Below are positions 26,768-35,005 of a stretch of 36,147 bases of DNA, one piece after another; position 1 is the first letter of the stretch, and every line of letters starts with the position of its first letter. Origin of the DNA: Rhodocyclaceae bacterium (lineage in GTDB: Bacteria > Pseudomonadota > Gammaproteobacteria > Burkholderiales > Rhodocyclaceae); assembly GCA_022072095.1 (NCBI GenBank), contig JAJVIJ010000010.1, positions 1 to 36,147 on the forward strand. The letters run 5' to 3'. The position numbers and the translations under genes are program-made. The notes under the pieces are model-generated. The model ran no database searches. It saw only the letters and a list, made by a program, of their open reading frames with translations, and was not told the DNA's origin.

Positions 26768-28008
26768 GTTGGCTGGCGACGCTGCGCATCGCCCTGAATG
26801 CGCTGCGCGTGAACAAGCTGCGCTCGATGCTGACCATGCTCGGCATCATCATCGGTGTCGGCGCGGTGATCACCATGATCGCCGTCGGCGGCGGCGCCCA
26901 GGCCCGCGTCGAGGAGCAGATTCGCAGTCTGGGCGCGAACGTCATGATGATCGTGCCCGGGTCGACCACGTCCACGGGCATTCGGCTGGGATCCGGCGCG
27001 GCGCAGACGCTCACCGAAGACGATGCGCGCGCGATCGCGCTCGAAGTCGAGCAGGTCCAGGCCGTGGCACCGACGCTGCGCGGCTCCGGGCAGCTGGTCT
27101 ATGGCAACAGCAACTGGTCGACGCAGATTTATGGCGCCACGCCGGAATATTTCGAGGTGCGCGAATGGGCGCTCGTCAGCGGCCGCATGTTCGAACCGCA
27201 GGAGCTGTCCGGCGCGGCCAAGGTCGCGCTGATCGGTCAGACCACGGCCCGACAGCTGTTCGGCGAAAACGTGCCGCTGGAATCGGTGGTCGACCAGACG
27301 CTGCGCGTGCGCAAGGTGCCGATGACGGTGATCGGCGTGCTCGACCGCAAGGGCCAGAGTGCGATCGGCCAGGATCAGGACGACGTGCTGTTCGTGCCGC
27401 TGTCGACGGCCAGAAACCGGCTGTTCGGTGCGCCCCAGGGCAAGTTGCGCCGCGTCGGCACCATCTCGATCAAGGTGCGCGAAGATGCCGACATGAAGCT
27501 CACCGAGGAGCGCATCCGCGAACTGCTGCGCCAGCGACATCGCCTGCAACCCGGGCAGGACGACGATTTCACCGTGCGCAACCTGACCGAAATGTTGCAG
27601 GCCCAGGAGGCGTCCAGCCGCATCCTGTCGCTGCTGCTGGCCGCGGTGGCGTCGGTATCGCTCCTGGTCGGCGGCATCGGCATCATGAACATCATGCTGG
27701 TTTCGGTGACCGAGCGCACGCGCGAGATCGGGCTGCGCATGGCGGTCGGGGCGCGCAGCCGCGACATCCTGATGCAATTCCTGATCGAGGCCGTGACGCT
27801 GTCCTTGATCGGCGGCCTCGCCGGCGTCGTGCTCGGCGTGGCCGGCTCCTACCTGGTCGGCCAATTCGCCGGCTGGCCCACCGTGATGAAGGCCGAGGCG
27901 GTGCTGCTGGCGGTCGGTTTCGCCGCCGCGGTGGGCGTGTTCTTCGGCTTTTATCCGGCACGCAAGGCGGCGCAGCTGCTGCCGATCGACGCGCTGCGCT
28001 ACGAGTAG
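26764..28008 (+). CDS. MacB-type ABC transporter permease
   Basis: This 414-residue integral membrane protein has the MacB/FtsX layout. A first helix near residues 20-45 (MLTMLGIIIGVGAVITMIAVGGGAQ) leads into a large periplasmic domain (ARVEEQIRSLGANVMMIVPGSTTS and onward). Three C-terminal helices follow, with the conserved GGIGIMNIMLVSVTERTREIGLRMAVGARSRDILMQFLIEA and AFxGFYPARKAAQLLPIDALRYE. With the upstream adaptor and ATPase it forms a mechanotransmission-type exporter needing an outer-membrane TolC partner, and no TolC gene lies next to it. The substrate (peptide, siderophore, antibiotic or lipid) cannot be inferred. Its gene is coupled to the ATPase gene by a 4-base overlap and converges with ccoS. 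Confidence 0.93.
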   Translation: MSWLATLRIALNALRVNKLRSMLTMLGIIIGVGAVITMIAVGGGAQARVEEQIRSLGANVMMIVPGSTTSTGIRLGSGAAQTLTEDDARAIALEVEQVQAVAPTLRGSGQLVYGNSNWSTQIYGATPEYFEVREWALVSGRMFEPQELSGAAKVALIGQTTARQLFGENVPLESVVDQTLRVRKVPMTVIGVLDRKGQSAIGQDQDDVLFVPLSTARNRLFGAPQGKLRRVGTISIKVREDADMKLTEERIRELLRQRHRLQPGQDDDFTVRNLTEMLQAQEASSRILSLLLAAVASVSLLVGGIGIMNIMLVSVTERTREIGLRMAVGARSRDILMQFLIEAVTLSLIGGLAGVVLGVAGSYLVGQFAGWPTVMKAEAVLLAVGFAAAVGVFFGFYPARKAAQLLPIDALRYE

Positions 28009-28042
28009 CTACGAGAGCAACGAGTGGCCCGGCCGTGGTGGG

Positions 28043-28276
28043 TCACGGCTGACGGTTGGTGTGCCGGCTGGCCGCCGCGTGGGTGTCGGCTTGCGCTTCC
28101 GGGCCGGTTCGCGCTGCACGGTCGTGCTCGCGATCCAGTTCGTCATCCATCAGCATGCGAAACCCCGGGCCCTCGAGATCGTCGAACTGACCCGATTTGA
28201 CCGACCACCAGAACGCGGCACCGATCAGCGCGACCAGCACCAGCGACAGCGGAATCAGCAGGAACAGAATCTCCAT
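28043..28276 (-). CDS. ccoS: cbb3-type cytochrome oxidase assembly protein CcoS
   Basis: This 77-residue protein has one N-terminal transmembrane helix (MEILFLLIPLSLVLVALIGAAFWWSVKSGQFDDLEGPGFRMLMDD). The SGQFDDLEGP-x-R-x-L-x-DD sequence is the CcoS hallmark. CcoS helps assemble the copper and haem cofactors of cbb3 cytochrome c oxidase in the inner membrane. The ATG at 28276 is chosen because it begins the hydrophobic helix, although the frame is open to 28327. It lies 10 bases downstream of ccoI in the same direction. The cbb3 structural genes (ccoNOQP) and ccoGH are not in the window. Confidence 0.93.
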   Translation of the reverse strand: MEILFLLIPLSLVLVALIGAAFWWSVKSGQFDDLEGPGFRMLMDDELDREHDRAARTGPEAQADTHAAASRHTNRQP

Positions 28277-28286
28277 CGTCGGCCGA

Positions 28287-30848
28287 TCAGGACCCCGACG
28301 AAGGTATGCGCTGCAAGCGCAAGGCATTGAGCACGACCAGCAGCGAGCTGGCCGACATGCCGATGCCGGCCATCCACGGTGTCACCCAGCCCAGCATCGC
28401 GGCCGGAATGGCGGCCAGGTTATAGACGAAGGCCCAGACCAGGTTCTGGCGCGCCACCGCCAGCGTGCGGCGCGCGTAGCCGACGGCGGCGCTGATCGCG
28501 CGGAGGTCGTCATGCAGCAGCACCAGGTCGCCGCGCGCACGCGCGAGATCCGTACCCCCGCCCATGGCGATCGATACCTGCGCCTGGGCCAGCACCGGCG
28601 CGTCGTTCACACCGTCACCGACCATGGCCACGACCTCGCCACGCGCCTGCAGCGCCATCAACGCCGCACGCTTGCCCTCGGGCGTCAAGCCGGCTCGGGC
28701 ATCGACGATACCCACTTCGGTGGCCACTGCCGCAACCGGCGCCGGGACATCCCCTGACAGCAAGGTGATCTCCGCACCCTGCTCGCGCAAACCCGCCAAC
28801 GCGGCGCGCGCCTCGGGGCGCAGCGTGTCGGCGAGCGCGAAGCGTGCGAGCAGACCGCTCTCGTCGCCGAGATCGACGATGCTGGCCGAACCGGCTTCGA
28901 CCGCGGGCGAAGTCGCTGATGCGACCGGCTTGGCCAACTCGCGGACATAGTCGGGCCGGCCGATGCGCACACGCCACGCACCACGCCTCCCCTCCCACCC
29001 CTCCATTCGCCCCTCGACACCCTGACCGGGCACGGCGACGATCGAGGCCACCGCCGGCAGCGCATGCGCGCTGCCTTCGGCGCGCAGCGCACGCGCCAGC
29101 ACATGCTCGCTGCCCGACTCCAGCGCCGCCGCCAGAGCGAGCGCTTCGCCACCCGTCATGCGGCCGAAGGTGTCGACCTTGACGAGCTGCGGCCGGCCGT
29201 GCGTCAAGGTGCCGGTCTTGTCGAACACCATGCGGCGCACCTGTGCGAGCGTCTCGATCGCCTGGCCGTTGGCGACCAGCAGACCGATACGGGCCAGACC
29301 GCCGGTGGCCACCGCGAGCGCGGTCGGCATGGCCAGCGACAACGCGCACGGGCAGCTCACGACCAGCACCGAGACGCAAACCCACAGCGCCTGCTCCGGC
29401 GCATGCCAGAGCCAGGCGACCAGCGTCAGCCCGGCGAGCAGCAGTACGGCCAAGATGAAATGGCGCGCAATGCGGTCGGCGGCCGCGACGAGTCGAGGCT
29501 TGTCGGCCTGGGCGCGCTCGGCAAGCCGGGCAATCTGCGCCACGCGCGTCTCGGCGCCGACCCGCGTGACGGCAAGCACGATCGGGCTCGCGCAATTGAG
29601 ACTGCCACCGACCAGATCATCGCCCGGCGCGCGCGTCACCGGCCGGCTCTCGCCGGTCAGCAGCGACTCGTCCATCTGCGCCTGGCCCTCGACCAGCACG
29701 CCATCAGCCGGGACGACCGCACCCGGCTGAACGAGCACGCGATCGCCGACGGCCAGGCTGGCGACCGGCACGCTCACCATGGTTCGCTCCGGCCAGTCCG
29801 GCAGGCGGAGCGCCGTCGCCGGCACCGCACGCGCCAGCGCCTCGATCCCGCGCAGGGCGCGCTGGCGCGCGATCAACTCGAGATAGCGTCCGGTAAGCAA
29901 AAGGAAAACGAACATCGTCACCGAATCGAAATAGACCTCGCCCTGACCCCGCACGGTCGCCCAGACGCTGGCCACGAAGGCCGCGCCCAGGCCCAGGGCC
30001 ACGGGCACATCCATGCCCAGCCGACGGCGCCTGACGTCGCGCATCGCCCCCAGGAAAAATGGCGCCGCCGAGTAACCGATCACCGGCACCGTCAGGAGCA
30101 GGCTGGCCCAGCGCATCAGGCTGGCAATATCGGGCGTCATGTCGCCGGCGTCGGCCAGATAGGCCGGCACGGCGTACATCATCACCTGCATCATGCCCAG
30201 ACCGGCGACGGCGAGCCGCTTCAGTGCCTCCCGGCGTTCGCGGGAAGCGCCGCGTTCGGCGCTCTCGGCACTGTAGGGATGCGCGCGGTAACCGATATCG
30301 GCGATCGCTGCGAGCACCCGCGCGAGCCGCGTTTCCGCCGGACGCCAGCGCACGCGCGCGCGCCGCGTGACGTAATTGGCGGACACGGCCGACACACCGG
30401 GCGCTGACGCGAGACGGCGTTCGATCAGCCAGACGCACGCCGCACAGGTGATGCCTTCCAGGATCAAGGCCGCCTCGCACTCACCGTCGGCCAGCGGCGT
30501 GACCAGCTCGGCATCGTCGTCGGCCGATTCGAACAGCGCCAGTTCGCTGAGAAGCTCCGGCGCATCGACCGTGCGCGCCGGCCCTTCCGGCAGCGCCGCG
30601 CGCTGGCGGTAATACGCCCCCAGGCCGCTGGCGACGATGGTCTCGGCCACGGCCTGGCAACCCGGACAGCACATCGGCCGCGGCTGCGCATCGATGTCGA
30701 CCCACCAGACCCGCCCCGCGGACAAGGGGCGGCCGCAGTGAAAGCAGGCGCTCACCGACACATCCGTCGTGCCGTCGTCACCTCCATCACCCAAGGCGCC
30801 CATGGTCCCAAGAGCAGCCCGGGTGTCGGGAGCGGTCGCCATATCCAT
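28287..30848 (-). CDS. ccoI: Copper-translocating P-type ATPase for cbb3 oxidase (CcoI/FixI)
   Basis: This P1B-type ATPase of about 853 residues supplies copper for cbb3 oxidase assembly. It has the CcoI-specific N-terminal cysteine domain (CFHCGRPL...CCPGCQAVAETI), an HMA domain with CAAC at 135-138, and LTGESRPVTRAPGD. CPC lies in SCPCALSLAMPTALA, followed by DKTGTLTHGRP and GDGVNDAPVLAQA. The late helices have YNLAAIP and MSASSLLVVLNALRL, typical of Cu+ pumps. One oddity is that the conserved His-Pro of the nucleotide domain reads His582-Val583 (GSEHVLARAL). The start is uncertain: GTG at 30872, ATG at 30848 or ATG at 30842. The gene precedes ccoS by 10 bases. Confidence 0.94.
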   Translation of the reverse strand: MDMATAPDTRAALGTMGALGDGGDDGTTDVSVSACFHCGRPLSAGRVWWVDIDAQPRPMCCPGCQAVAETIVASGLGAYYRQRAALPEGPARTVDAPELLSELALFESADDDAELVTPLADGECEAALILEGITCAACVWLIERRLASAPGVSAVSANYVTRRARVRWRPAETRLARVLAAIADIGYRAHPYSAESAERGASRERREALKRLAVAGLGMMQVMMYAVPAYLADAGDMTPDIASLMRWASLLLTVPVIGYSAAPFFLGAMRDVRRRRLGMDVPVALGLGAAFVASVWATVRGQGEVYFDSVTMFVFLLLTGRYLELIARQRALRGIEALARAVPATALRLPDWPERTMVSVPVASLAVGDRVLVQPGAVVPADGVLVEGQAQMDESLLTGESRPVTRAPGDDLVGGSLNCASPIVLAVTRVGAETRVAQIARLAERAQADKPRLVAAADRIARHFILAVLLLAGLTLVAWLWHAPEQALWVCVSVLVVSCPCALSLAMPTALAVATGGLARIGLLVANGQAIETLAQVRRMVFDKTGTLTHGRPQLVKVDTFGRMTGGEALALAAALESGSEHVLARALRAEGSAHALPAVASIVAVPGQGVEGRMEGWEGRRGAWRVRIGRPDYVRELAKPVASATSPAVEAGSASIVDLGDESGLLARFALADTLRPEARAALAGLREQGAEITLLSGDVPAPVAAVATEVGIVDARAGLTPEGKRAALMALQARGEVVAMVGDGVNDAPVLAQAQVSIAMGGGTDLARARGDLVLLHDDLRAISAAVGYARRTLAVARQNLVWAFVYNLAAIPAAMLGWVTPWMAGIGMSASSLLVVLNALRLQRIPSSGS

Positions 30849-30955
30849 GGGTCCAAGGATACGCGTGCGCACCCATGCGCGGCTTGAGGCGCCTCAAGTT
30901 GCCTGGAAGTGCGCGCCCTCCCCGACCGGCGGCAGTCCGAATCCCGCCACCAACG

Positions 30956-31723
30956 TCAGCGTGGCGCCATGCGCAGCGCGCCATCGATGCGGATGGTCTC
31001 GCCGTTCATCATTTCATTCTCGAAGATGTGCGCCACCAGCGAGGCATACTCGTCGGGTCGGCCCAGACGCGCCGGGAAAGGCACGCTTTCGGCGAGCGAT
31101 TTGCGCGCCGGCTCGGGCAGCACGGCCATCAGGGGTGTCAGGAACAATCCCGGCGCGATGGTGCAGACGCGGATGCCGACGCGCGAAAACTCACGCGCGA
31201 TCGGCAGCGTCATGCCGACCACCCCGCCCTTCGAGGCCGCATAGGCCGCCTGGCCGATCTGACCCTCGTAGGCGGCCACCGAGGCCGTGTTCACGATCAC
31301 GCCGCGCTCGCCGGCGGCATTGGGCTGCGCCCGGCTCATGGCGTCGGCCGCGAGGCGGATCATGTTGAAGCTGCCGATCAGGTTGACCTGGATGATCTTG
31401 GTGAACGGTGCCAGGCTCTGTGGCCCGTCCTTGCCCAGAACCTTCTCCGGCGTGCCGATGCCGGCGCAATTGACCAGCCCGTTCAGGCTGCCGAAACTGT
31501 CCAGCGCGCAGGCCACGGCCGCGCGACCGTCGGCATCGCTGGACACATCGCCCTTCACGAAGCGTGCGCTGGCGCCCAGCTCCTGTACCAGCGCCTGCCC
31601 CATGTCCTGGTTCAGGTCGATGATGACCGCGCGCGCCTCGCGCTCGACCAGGTAACGCACCGTGCCCTGGCCCAGCCCGGACGCGCCACCGGTGACGATG
31701 ACGACACTGTCTTTGATCTGCAT
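30956..31723 (-). CDS. Short-chain dehydrogenase, HSD10-like 3-hydroxyacyl-CoA dehydrogenase
   Basis: This is a 255-residue classical SDR. The cofactor motif is [13 protein letters not shown] near the N-terminus, with VIIDLN as the NAD-preferring acidic residue. NCAGIGTP and the catalytic Ser-Tyr-Lys follow in [25 protein letters not shown]. The stretch [43 protein letters not shown] is close to type II 3-hydroxyacyl-CoA dehydrogenases (HSD17B10), which oxidise 3-hydroxyacyl-CoA with NAD+. The exact substrate remains inferred. GGAGACC precedes the ATG. It is a single gene, divergent from murJ. Confidence 0.85.
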   Translation of the reverse strand: MQIKDSVVIVTGGASGLGQGTVRYLVEREARAVIIDLNQDMGQALVQELGASARFVKGDVSSDADGRAAVACALDSFGSLNGLVNCAGIGTPEKVLGKDGPQSLAPFTKIIQVNLIGSFNMIRLAADAMSRAQPNAAGERGVIVNTASVAAYEGQIGQAAYAASKGGVVGMTLPIAREFSRVGIRVCTIAPGLFLTPLMAVLPEPARKSLAESVPFPARLGRPDEYASLVAHIFENEMMNGETIRIDGALRMAPR

Positions 31724-31916
31724 GATTGGTCTCCAAAACTAGAACCGGCGCCTTGACGCGCCGTAACGGGTCATCCGACAGCGTTCCGCTCCCCCGCCGT
31801 CTGCCAAAAAAGGGCCGGTTTTCAGAATCCGCCCGGCGGGAATGATGCCAGATCAAGGGCAGCGCGCCCGCCCCGCTGGATCGGTACGCCGGGGGTGGTT
31901 CGGAGATAATCGGCCG

Positions 31917-33452
31917 ATGAATCTGCTCAAATCCCTGGCGACGGTCAGTTTCTGGACACTCGCATCACGCATCCTGGGCTTCGTGCGTGATTTCGTGATC
32001 GCGCGCGAATTCGGCGCCGCGGCGGTCACCGACGCGTTTTTCGTCGCCTTCCGGCTGCCGAACCTGCTGCGTCGCATGTTTGCCGAGGGCGCGTTCTCGC
32101 AGGCCTTCGTGCCGCTGCTGTCCGAGTACAGGAACCGCCTCGGACCGGAGGCGACGCGCGCACTCGTCGACCGCGTCAGCGGCCTGCTCGCGCTCGCGCT
32201 CACGCTGGTGACGGTCGTCGGCATACTTGCTGCACCGCTCATCATCTACGTGTCGGCGCCCGGGTTCAGCAGCGAGCCCGACAAGTTTGCGCTGACGGTG
32301 CTGCTCACGCGCATCACCTTCCCGTACATCCTGCTGATCTCGCTGGTCGCGCTCGCGGCCGGCATCCTGAACACCTGGAGCCGCTTTTCGGTGCCGGCGG
32401 CCGGGCCGGTGCTGCTGAATCTCAGCTTCATCGGCATGGCCTTGTTTGCAGCGCCCTATTTCGACCCTCCGGTGCTGGCGCTCGCCTGGGCCGTGGTGCT
32501 GGGCGGAATCCTGCAACTCGCGCTGCAACTGCCGGCACTGGCCCGTATCGGCATGCTGCCCAGACCGCGCCTGGACATGCATCACGCCGGTGTGCGCCGC
32601 GTGCTGAAGCTGATGGCGCCGGCCCTGCTGGGGGTATCCGTGTCGCAGATCAGCCTGGTGCTGAACACGATCTTCGCCTCCTTCCTGCCGCATGGCAGCG
32701 TGTCGTGGCTGTACTACGCCGACCGGCTCATGGAGTTCCCGGCCGGACTGCTCGGCGCGGCGCTGGGCACGATCCTGCTGCCCAGCCTGTCGAGACTGCA
32801 CGCCGACGCGCGTGCCGAGGAGTTCTCCGACCTGCTCGACTGGGGCCTGAGGCTGACGCTGATGCTGACCTTGCCGGCAGCGCTGGCGCTCGCGCTGTTG
32901 GCCACGCCACTGATCGCTACGCTGTTCCAGCATGGCGCCTTTGGGGCACAGGATGTCGGCGAAACGGGGCGCGCCCTGGTCGCCTACAGCCTCGGACTGG
33001 TCGGCCTGATCGCGGTCAAGGTGCTTGCACCGGGCTACTACGCACGCCAGGACATCCGCACACCGGTCAGGATCGCGCTCGTGACGCTGGCCGTGACCCA
33101 GCTACTGAATTGCGCCTTCGTGATCCCGTTCGCGCACGCCGGCCTCGCGCTGTCGATCGGACTGGCGTCCTGCGTCAACGCCGGCCTGCTGCTGCGTGGC
33201 CTGCTCCGGCGAGGCACCTACCGCCCGCGTGCCGGCTGGACAGGGTTCATGGCGCGCCTGCTGCTCGCACTCTGCGCACTGGCCATCACGCTGTACTTCA
33301 TGAGCGGCGACACGGGGGCCTGGACTGCGCTGACACAGCGCGCCCGCATGGAACGGCTCGCGCTGGTTGTCGTGAGCGGCATCGTCGTCTATTTCGCCAG
33401 CCTGGCGCTGCTCGGCTTCCGCCTGCGCGACTTCCAGCGGCGCGGCGCCTAG
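31917..33452 (+). CDS. murJ: Lipid II flippase MurJ
   Basis: This inner-membrane flippase of the MOP superfamily translocates lipid II for peptidoglycan synthesis. The 511 residues equal the length of E. coli MurJ. The start [71 protein letters not shown] contains the conserved arginines of the central cavity. Some 14 hydrophobic helices follow. [57 protein letters not shown] is highly characteristic. I chose the ATG at 31917 (GGAG 12 bases upstream) over 31842. It is followed by a stretch without a recognisable gene. Confidence 0.96.
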   Translation: MNLLKSLATVSFWTLASRILGFVRDFVIAREFGAAAVTDAFFVAFRLPNLLRRMFAEGAFSQAFVPLLSEYRNRLGPEATRALVDRVSGLLALALTLVTVVGILAAPLIIYVSAPGFSSEPDKFALTVLLTRITFPYILLISLVALAAGILNTWSRFSVPAAGPVLLNLSFIGMALFAAPYFDPPVLALAWAVVLGGILQLALQLPALARIGMLPRPRLDMHHAGVRRVLKLMAPALLGVSVSQISLVLNTIFASFLPHGSVSWLYYADRLMEFPAGLLGAALGTILLPSLSRLHADARAEEFSDLLDWGLRLTLMLTLPAALALALLATPLIATLFQHGAFGAQDVGETGRALVAYSLGLVGLIAVKVLAPGYYARQDIRTPVRIALVTLAVTQLLNCAFVIPFAHAGLALSIGLASCVNAGLLLRGLLRRGTYRPRAGWTGFMARLLLALCALAITLYFMSGDTGAWTALTQRARMERLALVVVSGIVVYFASLALLGFRLRDFQRRGA

Positions 33453-33712
33453 CCCCGGCGCCACCACGATTCACCCCCAGGCCGCTGAAACAGATGAAGC
33501 GCACGGGAGGCGGCGAGACGGGTCGGCGTGCTTGCACTCTTGAGGTTTGGCATTGTCGTCGTACCGACGGACCCAACGCATGATCCTGCTGTCGAGTTCC
33601 CTGGTGACCGAGGCCCCACCTTGTCCTTGCGGACCAGGCCAGCCGCCGAATCGCGCCCCGCAAAGACAAGGGGAGGATTGCCGTTGACGACACAGCCGCC
33701 TCTTCCAACGCC
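33453..33712. other. Intergenic stretch with no recognisable gene
   Basis: I see no credible coding sequence, terminator or RNA here. Short open frames on both strands show no family resemblance. The stretch adjoins the truncated ATPase fragment and probably belongs to the same decayed or rearranged segment. Confidence 0.5.
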
Positions 33713-34477
33713 ATGCCAGAGCCAGTACTTTGCTTGGCTGCTCAGCAGAGTTTCACCGCCAAGTTGAACGCACCGCAGCAGCAATTCGAGACCTACCAGC
33801 GCCAGCTAGCGGAGTGGAACAAGAAGCGTGACGAGCTCATCGGCTCGACGACCGAGCCTGAGACCAAGGTCGGATTGGAAACCAGGATCGAGCAGATCAA
33901 GGAACTTCCTCAACAACTCAAGGACTTTGAAGCGCGGCGATTGCAGTTGTCCGGCGAGATCTTCGACACCCTCGATGCACAGCGACGTGCACGCGCGGAA
34001 CTGTTCAAGCCGGTGCAGGACCTGATCGAGAAGAATGACTTGATACGCGAGGACTACAGGTTGCAGTTCCAGGCGACGCTTGCGGCGTCCGCCGATGCCA
34101 TCGCCGACCAGTTGTTTGCTTTGATAAAGCAGACCTCCGGCGACTTTCGTGGACAGGACGAGGCGCTTTCGGCCATCAGAAGACTGTTCGACGGCCATGA
34201 CCTGAACACCAAAGATGGAGCGTTGGCCTTCATTGCCTCCTTGCAGGAGAAGGTCTTGGCAGCGGCCAGAGCCTCCGGTTCGGACGCTGGGATATTCAGC
34301 TTGCTGAAGAAGGGACAGTCGGCAGCGGCCGTCTATGACCTCATCTTCGGCCTGAACTTCCTTGAACCGCGCTACTCGCTGCTCTTCCAAGACACGCAGA
34401 TCGAGCAGCTATCCCCTGGTCAGCGTGGCGCGCTCTTGCTGATCTTCTACTTGCTGGTAGACAAGGGTAATCGGCCC
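33713..34477 (+). pseudogene. Fragment of a coiled-coil ABC/AAA-type ATPase, TrlF-like, truncated at both ends
   Basis: The frame holds a coiled-coil segment (AKLNAPQQQFETYQRQLAEWNKKRDELIGSTTEPETKVGLETRIEQIKELPQQLKDFEARRLQLSGEIFDTLDAQRRARAELF). Then comes FSLLKKGQSAAAVYDLIFGLNFLEPRYSLLFQDTQIEQLSPGQRGALLLIFYLLVDKGNRP. LSPGQRG is an ABC-type signature motif, and the context matches my memory of TrlF-family (PHP-AAA) and related SMC-like ATPases. The expected Walker B continuation (IILDQPEENLDN) is absent: after KGNRP at about 34477 the sequence becomes unrelated. The N-terminal Walker A part is missing too. It is therefore a remnant, although an open frame runs to 34615. Confidence 0.65.
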
Positions 34478-34865
34478 GCTGCCGCAAATCGCGCCGAAGA
34501 AACACAGGGCGAGCGTGGTGTGGCAAGGTGGAACGCGGCGCTGCCGAAGACCGGTATAGCAATGGTGCATATTGCCCGCGGGTCCGCTTCGTCGAGCGTC
34601 TCGTGTTGTCCGTGACGCGCTCGGGCGGCCTCGTGTTCGACCCCTTTGCGCTCGATGCCTTGCGGCAGCGCGGGTGGTGTGCGCCATGCGATCAGGAACA
34701 CGAGGCGACCCGGCGATAGGTCAGCGGCGTATGGCATTCCTCGTAAACGTTTCAATATCTTCATCCAGTTGGCAAAACCGAGCCCCTTCACGCCGGAAGA
34801 GATCGAGCGGGCGAAGTGCGGCGGCTGCCAACACCAGACCCGGAGCTCCGCCTCACCGAACATCA
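34478..34865. other. Decayed sequence after the ATPase fragment; possible methyltransferase remnant
   Basis: No intact gene is visible. One plus-strand frame (about 34571-34650) reads RVRFVERLVLSVTRSGGLVFDPFA, which recalls the ERLVL..T.PGDLVFDPFAG segment of DNA methyltransferases. It then diverges (LDALRQRGWCAPC) and stops at 34719. Minus-strand open frames here have no family resemblance. I treat the stretch as scrambled remnants. Confidence 0.35.
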
Positions 34866-34885
34866 CCCGAATGTCGGGATTTTTT
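34866..34885 (+). terminator. Rho-independent terminator
   Basis: A CCCGA-ATG-TCGGG hairpin (34866-34878) is followed by one A and six T's. It reads rightward and would stop transcription entering from the decayed ATPase region before the secreted repeat-protein gene at 35006. Confidence 0.6.
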
Positions 34886-35005
34886 ACACCTGGCGCACGA
34901 AAAAAATAGTCATTCAACAATAAGTACTTGCATTTCAACAAGTTGTAATAGAGGCATGCATCTTGCGTGAAACGATCCCGAGACCCATCACCTGCCGGGT
35001 GAGCC
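34886..35005 (+). promoter_or_regulatory. AT-rich upstream region of the secreted repeat protein
   Basis: After the terminator the base composition drops sharply to AT-rich (about 34900-34960), a likely promoter zone for the gene at 35006. Candidate elements such as TTGCAT (34928 onward) and TGTAAT are poorly spaced, and an ACTTG/CAAGT inverted repeat lies between them. GGGTGAG just before the ATG is a reasonable ribosome-binding site. Confidence 0.4.

Noticed and set aside
33449-33784. 111-residue minus-strand frame downstream of murJ
   Set aside because: No family resemblance and no ribosome-binding site; its 5' end overlaps the ATPase fragment.
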